Source: Saccoglossus kowalevskii | Lineage: Eukaryota > Hemichordata > Enteropneusta > Harrimaniidae | Direction: 5' to 3' | Assembly (NCBI RefSeq): GCF_000003605.2 | Contig: NW_003132351.1 | Coordinates: 47,767 to 83,896 of the forward strand | Length of the DNA stretch: 36,130 nucleotides | Shown here: positions 1 to 10,712 of the stretch, piece by piece | Layout: each line of letters starts with the position of its first letter | How positions within the stretch are numbered: position 1 is the first letter of the stretch | Position numbers and translations under genes: made by a program | Notes under the pieces: model-generated | Database searches by the model: none | The model's input: the letters and a program-made list of their open reading frames with translations, nothing else | Told to the model about the DNA's origin: nothing

Positions 1-550
1 AATAAAATAATTGCACATATGGAAAGGCACGGGGAAAAAACTTACAATTAATTAGAAAATTAGGGGGACCATCTGTTGGAATGCATTTTGGGAACCACCT
101 CGAGAATTGTTACCAGAAATTACTATCCAGAAACTTTAAAATCTCTGGATTGGCACATTTGTCGTAAAATGGAACGTCATCTGCACGATACCGGAAAAGA
201 CATTGTCAAATTGTGAAATGTGTTTGATGATTAGAACAACCCGATTGAAATTTGCAAGGTAGTTTAATTGTACAAATCCCTCAAATAATTACATACTTGT
301 ATAGTGATGAGCCGTAATAATGTAACAATCATCATTGGAAAAGATAATTATCTGAATGCATTTCCTGTCCCATCAGCACATTCAGAAATATATATTGGTT
401 TGAACAGAAACATATCGTTTATGAGTTGTGACAAAATCATATAATACATGATCATCATCATCATGAACTCGTGGTTAAAAATTCACCTCCACACGTACAT
501 CTCGTCATTCTACGTCACCACTGTGGCTCATTTGAAGTGAAATGATAAGG
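1..550 (+). repeat. Array copy 0, right part only, with deletion junction
   Basis: Bases 1-430 match 1304-1650 plus 1812-1935 of the next copy and also 8790-9140. After TATGAGTTGT this copy jumps straight to ACAAAATCATATAATACATG, which copy 1 reaches only near 2150, so about 210 bp are missing here or were added in copy 1. From about 480 to 550 the sequence is private, then the next monomer begins with TCTTGATTTTG. Confidence 0.65.
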
Positions 551-1447
551 TCTTGATTTTGCCTATCTGTCATGTTCCGTTGTTGACTGGACTGTCGTAA
601 ATGTACCATCTATACATATCAGCAATGTCACATATGTAACCATCGGGTGCATTAATAAACATCTTACACTCAATGATACAATTGGTTTAGTATAACGTCG
701 ATGTCCAGACAACTGGGTCATATTGACTCTGCACAGTTATAAGTGACTTAGTACTCTGTCTAGACATATCCGGAAGTTTAGATAGATAGTTGCAATTGGG
801 AGGATAGCGGGAGATAAGTGTTCATAGAAACCCAACAGGTGTGCTGCATTAATGACGTTTAAATATTTGCAAAGCAAATCAGAATACTAAACCACAAACC
901 GAGTGAAATTAAATTAGCGGCGGTGTCTCGTTGAATAATATAAGCACTTTTCCAATTTGTATATTAAGAGAATCGGAGAGTGTACTACCGAATATCCTAG
1001 AGAAGATGTTCTTGTATTTACAGTGAATACCGCTACAGGAGCAAGCGGGATAGGTTGCATGGGCGTGGTGCGACATGAAACGGGGAGATTGCAGAAAATG
1101 AACAATCTGATTACATCAATGCAGACATATGTGAAAGGTTACAGATATGGTTCAAGAATAAATGTATAGAAGCTTTGAAACCACAGGGAAATATAATACC
1201 TTTTGACCTTCAGTTGATAAGATGATCAACAAAACGAGTAATTCCTACGTAAATCTCTGTATAAAGATTGATTTTAGTTACACGTGACCATTGCGATTGT
1301 AATAAAATAATTGCTCATATGGAAAGGCACGGGGTAAAAACTTACAATTAATTAGAAAATTAGGGGGACCATCTGTTGGAATGCATTCTGGGAACCACCT
1401 CGAGAATTTTTACCAGAAATTACTATCCAGAAACTTTAAAATCTCTG

Positions 1448-1859
1448 GATTGGCACATTTGTCATAAAATGGAACGTCATCTGCACAATACCGGAAAAGA
1501 CATTGTCAAATTGTGAAATGTGTTTGATGATTAGAACAACCCGTTTGAAATTTGCAAGGTAGTTTAATTGTACAAATCTTTCAAATAATTACATACTTGT
1601 ATAGTGATGAGCCGTAATAATTTAACAATCATTATTGGAAAAGATAATTATTTGATTGGCACATTTGTCGTAAAATGGAACGTCATCTGCACGATACCGG
1701 AAAAGACATTGTCAAATTGTGAAATGTGTTTGATGATTAGAACAACCCGATTGAAATCTGCAAGATAGTTTAATTGTACAAATCCCTCAAATAATTACAT
1801 ACTTGTATAGTGATGAGCCGTAATAATTTAACAATCATCATTGGAAAAGATAATTATCT
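1448..1859 (+). repeat. 206-bp tandem duplication inside copy 1
   Basis: GATTGGCACATTTGTC occurs at 1448 and again at 1654 (offset 206). The intervening sequence follows in the same order both times, through the GAGCCGTAATAATTTAACAATC block. The first repeat ends in GATAATTATTTG and switches straight into GATTGGCAC. The second continues as GATAATTATCTGAATGC, the normal order of the other copies. The join therefore sits at a TG shared by both edges. The two halves differ at a handful of sites, so the event is recent compared with divergence between monomers. Confidence 0.85.
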
Positions 1860-3100
1860 GAATGCATTTCCTGTCCCATCAGCACATTCAGAAATATATA
1901 TTGGTTTGAACAGAAACATATCGTTTATGAGTTGTTATAGCGTTATGTTCACCAAGACGTGAATGGATCCGAATTTCCCGCAAATTTAAACTTAATTTAC
2001 AAAACTTCCCGAAGCAGTTATCCATCCGGGATAGCTGTATTATGGCACGAAACAAAACTCAATGTCTTAAGTTATATTTCTATAGTCCATGGGCGACAAC
2101 AAAAAAAGTGAGGGCGAATTAGAAGTGAAATATATTGAATAAAATAAATACAAAATCATATATGATATGATCATCATCATAATGAACTCGTGGTGGCGCA
2201 TTGCCACAAAGTAAATAATACACTTACCACACAAGGTTCGTTTACACCGAGTTCGTGAAACGACGCGATTCTGTCCCTTTATGGGAATGCGAGGCATTTG
2301 TTTCACTACTTCAATACGTCATGGAGCATATGTGAAAATTAACTGAAACTTTTTTCAAACATATAGTACATATTTAATAGATACTTGTGTTTGTATGTAT
2401 ATGTTTCCTTGTCTGAATATACTTGTCGTTTTTGACTGCGTTGATACTCAAAAGAATGCATTTTGTTCCAAAGTGGCATAATAAAAACATATATAAGTGA
2501 CCATTATGTGGCAGCACAATATAATTGTTTTGTAAAGGCAGTATTATAGTCACTTAAACTTGAACGAACCTAGTCACGTCTTGCATTCACCGGTGAATAA
2601 CCCCATACTTATTATCACTATAAGATATTTTACAGTAGGCAATGAACTATCTATTTTTAGCAACGACTTACTCTTGGAGAAAAGATACGCCTCGTTACTC
2701 TACTTCAAGGAAGCACAAATCCTCCACAAATACCACTTAATGACGACAGCATCGAATGTATCGGCAAAGATAATAGAAAATTACTATGTTTAGACAAATT
2801 TTAACTTGATTTTTGTTCAGGCACCTTGCTGTGTTTAAACTTCGAAGTATATTTGCAAAGAGGCACAGGATCATTAATTGAATCCCCCATGAGTGATAAT
2901 GTATACGTTTGCGTGAATATAAATCGAATCAGAGGATGATGAGAATTGGGAGGTTTCAATAAGTCGATGAAGTATCCTTATTAACGATACCCATCAGGTG
3001 AGCGTATACATACAAATTTAAATATTTAAAGATAATGAGACACCAAAGTCGGATGAAAATCTTACGTCCCCGGAGTATAAAGGACGAATTGGTGATTGCC

Positions 3101-3268
3101 ATGACAACCGAGTCCAACCCCACGAGGATGAGAATGACACAGACAGTAGTACGAAGTAATGTACAAGTTATAAATACCAATAAACTTTGTCAGGTATACA
3201 CGTCACGAGTGTTGCATGTCAAGGCCCGGGTCACGGCACAAGAGTATTCGATATTGTACATGTTTTAA
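3101..3268 (+). other. Indel-free 56-codon block, copy 1
   Basis: An ATG-to-TAA frame of exactly 168 bases, MTTESNPTR at its start and EYSILYMF at its end. Equal-length frames sit at 10545-10712 and 15248-15415. It is the best kept stretch between the three copies, with no indels although the flanks have many. Substitutions between copies are mostly nonsynonymous (for example M/R, VR/AG, N/K, Y/C), which argues against protein constraint. The opposite strand is also open here and hydrophobic. I do not recognise a family. Confidence 0.3.
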
Positions 3269-3305
3269 CCGAGTTCTGTCTAAATTTTGCAGTCGTCAGA
3301 TAAGT

Positions 3306-3886
3306 ACATTTGTGGTCGATATTCGCTCACATTCGATCAGGTTCAAACTGCATGCATTGGATCGTAGAGTTACAATAAAGGAAGCGTCATGTACATTTAA
3401 ACAATACACTGTTTATTATGGCGATGTTACAACAAAGAATGTACAATGTAACAAGAAGGCAACTGATGAATACACGATAGAATGCCCCTTTTATAGGGTT
3501 CAGTAGGCTTCACACCTATGGATTAAAATAGGAGGGAAACACAATGATAGGTTTTCAATATTGATACATCGTCTTAAAATCGACCTTGCAACTGATTCCT
3601 ATTGCGTTCGTGCTGTCTATTGATTATTATTAATTGACTTGTATAAATTGAATCTGTGTTAATTTATAATAGAGATACATGTATTGAAGTGTGAAATCTT
3701 GACATGTAATAACTTCTACTGGTTATATCTCAGCTAATACTGCTTGTAATTGAACAAAATAAAGACGAATAGATAAAGCAAAATATGATCTAACATGATC
3801 GAGCAAGAATGAATAAATCTGAATAAACAACAACAAATAGAATCAATGAGGAAAAACACAAGTGGATAAGCATTTACGACAACATT
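3306..3886 (+). mobile_element. Solo-LTR-like insertion with 5-bp target duplication
   Basis: Copies 2 and 3 read continuously AAGTACATTAGTCCTAAAA (10746) and AAGTACATCAGTCCTAAAA (15448). Here 571 bp (3311-3881) interrupt that site, flanked by the direct repeat ACATT (3306-3310 and 3882-3886). The insert begins TGTGGTCG and ends TACGACA, so it has the TG..CA ends and short TGT/ACA inverted termini typical of long terminal repeats. Inside are a TTTTATAGG TATA-like stretch near 3490 and an AATAAA near 3760. There is no coding region. A solo LTR left after recombination is the simplest reading. The orientation is inferred only from the order of the TATA-like and AATAAA motifs. Confidence 0.7.
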
Positions 3887-6836
3887 AGTCCTAAAAATTA
3901 GTTACCGTTCGATTTTGACGATTATTGCCGTACTCATTCACGACCTTATCAAACACAATCAATATTACAGCGACTTGGACCGTCAGAATTTGAAATAATC
4001 ACAAAATAGAAAATGGCAAATAAAACATGATATTGGTAGTACATGTAAATACGTGTCACACTTGAAATAAATAAACAGTGTTTGATGTGGGTCCCATGCA
4101 ACGTATATATCACGTGTAAAATACATAGTTTGCATAATATTCGAATGAGCGCTGCTTGACAACTGACTTTAAAAATGAACACACATTGACAAGTGCTTCC
4201 ATTATTTAGTCGTATTTTGAACACATTCCGATTTATTCCACCTTCCGTTATGTATGACAGCTCACATAGTTAAAGTGAGTATTTGGCACGTGAAAACACA
4301 AGTGATATTTATATAATTTATAGTTCATCCCGCTGCCGATACATACTGCATGTAAATGGGACTGTAGTCAGAGTTGTATGCCGTTTGCAGCTGTGGATTT
4401 CACACCAATTGACGTCACAGCGAAAGTTAATGACCAGTTGATCAGTTGCAAGGGGCACCGAGATTTGCGTCATGCCAGACGTTCATTATCCCCTAAATAC
4501 GCCAAGATTGGATAAATACTTTCCTATACAAGTTGATGGCCCTGGGTTCAACATGGTATGATCACAGATGGTGAAATATTCTGTCCTGACGAACGTTATG
4601 GTGACTAGCAAGCTACTTGAACACGTGTTTGATAACACCCGTAGTGGTGGTTGACAAGTTTAAAGTGGTTATAATCATACATGTGTACAGGACAATTTAA
4701 AATGTTTATGTCTTTTTTCTGCAGTGACATTGTGTTTCCTTAATTGATACATGGTATCCATTGTAGAACACCAACGAATTTACATTCTCGCTGTCAAAGC
4801 TTATTTCCGCATCGATACCTCCTTATATAGGTTTACCGTAAAAACTTGTCGTGATGACGACACTGAGAATACGCTAAGATGTCAATGTTCTGCAATCAGT
4901 TCTACAGTACCGCCGTCGTTGTTATACATTTATGTATTTTTTGCGATTTTCTCGCAATTAAAATTAGTTTGGAGTATTTATATAGAGTTGTTTTGTCTTT
5001 GTTTTTTAGATGAGTAAATAAAAAGAACCTGCTGACCATTCATCACATTTCTTCATTTTCCAATCATGTTTACCTTACCAAAATGAAGTAAGTATATAAG
5101 GAGGAAATGTCTGACCTCGTTGTTATTGTTGATGATGACTCCGTCGTGAAACTTATTCTTGTCATTACAGTAACAGTTTTTATCAAATTTCTTTCAAACT
5201 TGGATATTAAATTAGCCAGTTTGGGATCTCGACCAAGTTCGATTTTGATACGTGTTCTATATGTTCTATTTTTGTGGTTATTCAAACAATTTTTATCTGA
5301 TCATATTTTTCTAATTCTCATCAATCACTATGAAATCCATAATTCACAGTGGGCAAGGTTTTAATAGTTATACTATGTTCTATAAACATAAATAAAAAAA
5401 GCACAATCAATGACCATATGCTAGCAAACACGTCATATTAAATAACAGCATGACACCTTTCAATATTATCAACTTGTGTAGCACAAATATTGTAACTACG
5501 TACATACAAACATACGTTTTAAAGCAATCTCTCCAAATTATAAATAATCTAACATACATAGTACACTATGTGACAGATTCGTAAATACGTTTGTGTATTT
5601 CCAATGTAAGGTCGTTCGACTTTCAAGACATGTCAATGGCCGTCATTGATTCTCAGGTGACGTTATCCACAACTGTTACGTTAACCATTGGGTAAAATAT
5701 GTAGCATTTCAACGCGTTGTTTTACGTAACACGTCACTGTCGTCAAAGCGTTAGAATTTCATGTAAACAAATGATCGATTTGCACATTTTATTTACGCCG
5801 CGTTGGAACATGGACCCTACAATGTTGTTGGGTGGGCCTACGGTGAAACCAATATGGAATAATACGAAACTATATCACCGAATAAGCTTATTTGGAGCAT
5901 CACAGTTGTCAGAAGATATGAATATTGCAATAATTATGTGGTCAGCTTTCCAAATTAGATCAGTCTCTTGTGTCGATTTCTGACAAAGATGTCACCGACC
6001 TGTACTTAGAGTGAAGTGAAGGACAGTGATGACGTAGTCTATAGTATAACGAACCCCAGATTATAATCAAATCTAAAATCGATTTATCAATGCAGAACAA
6101 TGCTTGTAATTGCTAAGTCTCATTTGCCAAGTGTGTCAAATTGTTTCTTCCAGGTAAAACGATGTTTTAGATTGACATATTCCGATAAGATTTTGCGATC
6201 GTTCCCTTTTAATGACTTAACAGACGTATGCTCAATAATTTTTGTAGAAAATATCAACCCCCGCACGATCTCAAAGTTCGTATCTCAACCGCAGGAATTC
6301 ACTGACAATGGGCATTTCAGCTTACGAATGATGTTAATCGTCGTTTTGAAAATATTTACGCTTTAGAGCTTCATTTCATATGCTACTAATTTTATTTATT
6401 TTCACTAAAAATGACATAAAAGAAATAGTCTAGAGTTAACCAAATCACTTAAGAATATATGTAGAAAACAACACGGAACAGAAGGGTGCTGTGAGGGCGT
6501 AGCAAGTACACCTGCTTTACGACTTCACTGCTTAAAATAACACTGCCCACTCAATAACACACCTGAAACCTTCACACCCGCAGTTTGCAGTAGGTGAACT
6601 ATAGCCAGTAACACATTGGTTCGTCTCTCATTAATATAAGAATTCATCAGCTCAGCTGTGACATGCTTTTTGATTGGCTGCTCACATTGTCAATCATATG
6701 ACCGGTGTATAATATGTGATTTTCCATTCAATGCAAAATCTTGCGTATTGTTTGAAAAGCACGAACAGAACGTACGTCTACCATGAAAATGGAATGATTT
6801 GATTTTGGACTTAATAAACTTCTGTTTTATATTTCA

Positions 6837-7040
6837 ATGTCGAAATACCAATCTTTCAGAGGAAGGTATGACTTGGAGATGACTTTACTTCATCGAAATG
6901 GATCATGTACAATTTTGTATAGCGTGGAAATTTCCGAAAACACTTTGCCGAATCCCACGCGATGTTTTTACATCGCTACGACGCTGAAACTTGTGTTAAT
7001 GTTTGTCCTGCAAGCATTATGGTATATTATGAACACATAA
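6837..7040 (+). other. Short ATG frame kept in two copies (67 codons)
   Basis: MSKYQSFRG... to ...YIMNT stop. Its counterpart at 18580-18780 has the same start and stop and is shorter by exactly one codon. About fourteen residue changes against about four silent ones separate the two copies, so there is no sign of purifying selection. The last third (TLKLVLMFVLQAL) is identical. Probably a chance frame in a repeat; no family recognised. Confidence 0.2.
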
Positions 7041-7154
7041 ACACGTAAAAGCGAGATTCCAGCGAACTCATAACCTGAACGCCCGTCAGCAATACATAGC
7101 ATGGCGGATTTACTTTCATCATTTTGTCTTTCTTGTAATGGAGATTTGCCTTGC

Positions 7155-7235
7155 CATTCTGGGAATACACATTCCACGTAGTGGCGATGACGTCAGACTT
7201 AAACTGTTAAATATTTTATAAGTCTCGTCTTTTTA
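7155..7235 (+). promoter_or_regulatory. Motif-dense array block, copy 1 (possible promoter-like segment)
   Basis: In order: CATTCTGGGAATACACAT (7155-7172), whose complement carries TTCCCAGAATG, the core of the ZNF143/Staf site; a perfect TGACGTCA CRE palindrome (7188-7195); and an AT-rich TATTTTATAAGTC about 20 bp on. The same arrangement is kept at 19038-19115, and a diverged form lies at 20410-20470. This motif set is common in animal core promoters, but promoter activity here is only a guess. Confidence 0.25.
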
Positions 7236-8339
7236 AGAAATCACAGTGACCCATTTAATGTAAAATGATTAACAAAAATCGTCTTTTCGCCCCATCCCAT
7301 CTATGTTGGTAACAACGCTTATTTTTTGATCAATTACATTTCAGAGTCTTGATTTTGTGGGCAGGACTGCCGTATGTGTGCCAGCTGTACATATCAGTAA
7401 CGTCACATACATGTATGTAACAGTTGGGTGCAACAATAAACAACTTGCATAAAGGATGTCGATGTCCAGACAAGTGAGCACATTGACTTTACACAGTTAA
7501 TTAGTAGGCTTAGTACACTGTCTAGACATAAATGGAAGTCTGGAAAAAGACAGAAAGTTGGGGGATAGTGGGAAAGAAGTGTTCATAGAAACCCCACAGG
7601 TGTACAGCATTAACGATTAACTAAGTGTGATTCACAAGATTGCGTTATTTTTCCTGACATTTAAATCACATTTTACAATATGACTGAAAAATGATCTATT
7701 TTTACCGACACACCTTTTGAATACGACGTTTAAATATTTTCAAACAATTCAGAATACTAAACCACAAACCAAGTGAAATTAAATTAGCGGCATCTCGTTG
7801 AATAATAGAAGCACTTTTCCAATTTGTATATTGAGAGAATCGGAGAGCGAACTACCGTACATCTTAGTGAAGATGTTTTTGTATTTACAGTGAATACCGC
7901 TACGTGAGCAAGCGGGATAGGTCGCGTGGGCGTGAGGCAACGTGAAACGGGGAGATTGCAGAAAATGAACAATCTGATTACAGCAATGTAGACATATGTG
8001 AAAGGTTACAGATATGGTTCGAGAGTAAAAGTAAAGAAAATTTGAAACCACAGGGAAATATAATAACTTTTGACGCTCAGCTGATAAGATAATCAACAAA
8101 ACGAGTAATTCCTGCGTGAATCTCTGTATAAAGATTGATTTTAGTTACAAGTGACCATTGCGATTGTAATAATATTACACATTTGGAAAGGCACTGGAAA
8201 AGAAACTTACAATTACTATCAGTATGAAAGCGCCGATTTAACTTAGTTATGTATTGGTATTATCTACAAACCTTTGCGATTCGATTTTCATTTCTACCTC
8301 TTTTCTGTCGCGTGTGAGCGCGCTTACCACCTCTCAATC

Positions 8340-8780
8340 AACACTATCTATGTAGAAACTTTTTTTATTTATTTATTTACTTTTATGTATATAACAAACA
8401 TGGAAAAACAAAACATGTACACTACAGAAGGCTTAATCTCAAGATATGATTTCAAAAGAAACTGTGTGTGGTAAGATCTAGCTAAATAGTAAATAAATAC
8501 ATAAATGAATATGCCATTGGACTATTTTATTTTAAATTTATTAAGCCTGAGTCTTTTGTAAGATTGACTTATTTTTGTTATGTACCTCGATTTTATTATT
8601 CTTCGTTGCAATATGTTCCTCAATCTCTTTTATATCTTTGACCATGGTTATGTAAATATTCAAATTTGGAATGATTAGTTGCAGTTTTCATTTATATAAG
8701 TGTATTTTACCAAGAATGAGAAGATGATTTGTGAGTTGGGACAATTCCATTGAACCGAGTATCTTGAACACGAGGGAGAC
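8340..8780 (+). repeat. Private segment of copy 2
   Basis: Between the ACCACCTCTCAA block and the GAATGCATTCTGGGAA block, this copy holds about 440 bp of very AT-rich DNA with a (TTTA)n tract near 8360. No match was found in the other copies. No target duplication or terminal repeat is visible, so it may be an insertion or ancestral sequence lost elsewhere. A 66-codon frame here looks random. Confidence 0.4.
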
Positions 8781-10544
8781 TCTACGTTGAAATGCATTCT
8801 GGGAACCACATCGAGAATTTTGACCAGAAATTACTATCCAGAAACTTTAAAATCTCTGGATTGGCACATTTGTCGTAAAATGGAACGTCATCTGCACGAT
8901 ACCGGAAAAGACATTGTCAAATAGTGAAATGTATTTGATAATTAGAACAACCCATTTGATATTGGCAAGGTAGTTTAATTGTACAAATTCTTCGAATAAT
9001 TACATACTTGCATAGTGATGAGCCGTAATAATTTAACAATCATCATTGGAAAAAATAATTATCTGAATGCATTTCCTGTCCCATCAGCACATTCAGAAAT
9101 ATATATTGGTTTGAACAGAAACATATCGTTTATGAGTTGTTATAGCGTTATGTTCATCATCATCATCCTTTTATTTGGAAATGTATTTTCTAAGAAATAG
9201 AACTGTATTATTTATAAAAGACATAGATGCATATTTCCTTGGATGTCCCTTGTCTCGTCTATCGCTGTGCATACATAATGATTTACTGCAGCACATATAA
9301 TTCACAATACAATACTAGGTGGCACCGGACTCAATATGCACGCTAGCGGTTTGTATAGTCAACTTTTCAACTCGTGGTGGCGCATTTCCCCATGGTAAAT
9401 AATACGCATACCACACATGGTTCGTTTACAACGAGTTCGTGAAACTGCGCGATTCTGTCCATGGTGTCCGTTACGTTCATGGGAATACACGAAGGAGACG
9501 ATCATGTGCGTTAGTCTTACAAATCGAAATGCATAAACAATGAATACAAGTTATTGTTAATAGGAAATTGTATTACTAAGGATAGAGTTTTTAATTTTTC
9601 ACATTATCATTCGCATTTTGTGCAAGTAATAACAATTTACAATACGTAAATGAACATAAGGTACGCATATTGAAACGAACACCCTCTAAATCTGTCATTG
9701 TGCGCAGTGAATGAAAAACTAAATAAATTGAATGAATCTGAATCCGACAATGATGCTAAATATCGCATTTTTGGTTCATTTCCCACTTCTTCTCCCGCAA
9801 CTTGAAAGGCATTAGTTTCAACTATTTCAATACGTCATACAGCATATGTGACAATTAACCGAAACATTTTTCAAACATCTAGTATATTTTTAATGGATAC
9901 TTATATTTGTATTCGTATGTTTTCTTGTCTGTATAAACATGATGCTCAAAAACAAAATGATTTTGTTCTAAAGTGGCATAAAACATATATAAGTGACAAT
10001 TACGTGATAGCACAATAGAATTGTTTTGTAATGACAGTATAGTCAATTGAACTAGTCACGTATTGCATTCACCGGTAAATAACCCCATACTTATTACCAC
10101 TATAAGATATTTCACAGTGGGCAATGAACTATCTATTCTTAGCAGCGACTTACACATGGAGAGAAGATAACGCCTCGTTACTATACTTCAAGGAAGCACG
10201 AATCCTCGACAAATACCACTAATGACGACAGTATCGGATGTGTCGGCAAAGATAACAGAAAATTACTATGTTTAGACAGATTTTAACTCGATTTTTGTTC
10301 AGGCGCCTTGCTGTGGTTAAACCTCGATGTATATTTGCAAAGAGGCACAGGATGATGAGAACTGGGCGGAAGGTTTTAATAAGTTTGTAAAGTATCCTTA
10401 TTAAGGATACCCATCTGGTGAGTGTATGTATACAATCTTAAATGTCTGAAGATAATGAGACATGCTAGGTAAGCGTCACGTTTTTACCAAAGTCGGAAGA
10501 AAAACTTACGTCCCCGAAGTATAAAGGAAAAATTCGTTATCGCC

Positions 10545-10712
10545 ATGACAACCGAGTCCAACCCCACGAGGAGGAGAATGACGCAGACAGTAGCAGGAAG
10601 TAATGTACAAGTTATAAATACCAATAAACTTTGTCAGGTATACACGTCACGAGTGTTGAATGTCAAGGCCCGGGTCACGGCACAAGAGTATTCGATATTG
10701 TGCATGTTTTAA
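10545..10712 (+). other. Indel-free 56-codon block, copy 2
   Basis: Same length and frame as 3101-3268 and 15248-15415, ATG to TAA. It has RRR where copy 1 has RMR, and LNVKAR where the others have LHVKAR. Flanking sequence has indels relative to the other copies; this block has none. Confidence 0.3.

Larger units (their letters stand above)
551..7346 (+). repeat. Array copy 1, the fullest monomer
   Basis: Starts at TCTTGATTTTG and carries nearly the whole block order up to the same motif at 7347. Compared with copy 2 it has three private changes: a 206-bp local tandem duplication (1448-1859), a 571-bp LTR-like insertion (3311-3881), and a loss of about 300 bp between the GATTCTGTCC block (2270) and the CAATACGTCA block (2310). 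It also lacks the GTCGCG.GTGGGCGCAC block that later copies have after the block near 1300. Confidence 0.7.

Noticed and set aside
447..466. ATCATCATCATCATG run, possible microsatellite or CRISPR-like spacing
   Set aside because: Short imperfect trinucleotide run inside an array block; no spaced direct repeats of CRISPR type anywhere in the window.
2956..3180. Hydrophobic minus-strand frame that resembles a signal peptide
   Set aside because: It begins at TTG, not ATG, right after a stop codon, in all copies examined. No acceptor or downstream coding exon was found.
5107..5364. 85-codon frame starting ATGTCTGACC after TATATAAGGAGG
   Set aside because: The matching sequence at 11889 and 16826 has frame-shifting indels and internal deletions. 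The GGAGG is not meaningful as a ribosome site in an animal genome.
9015..9200. 61-codon frame MMSRNNLTIII in the array
   Set aside because: The same block in copies 0 and 1 diverges or ends differently after SFMSC, so the frame is not kept.
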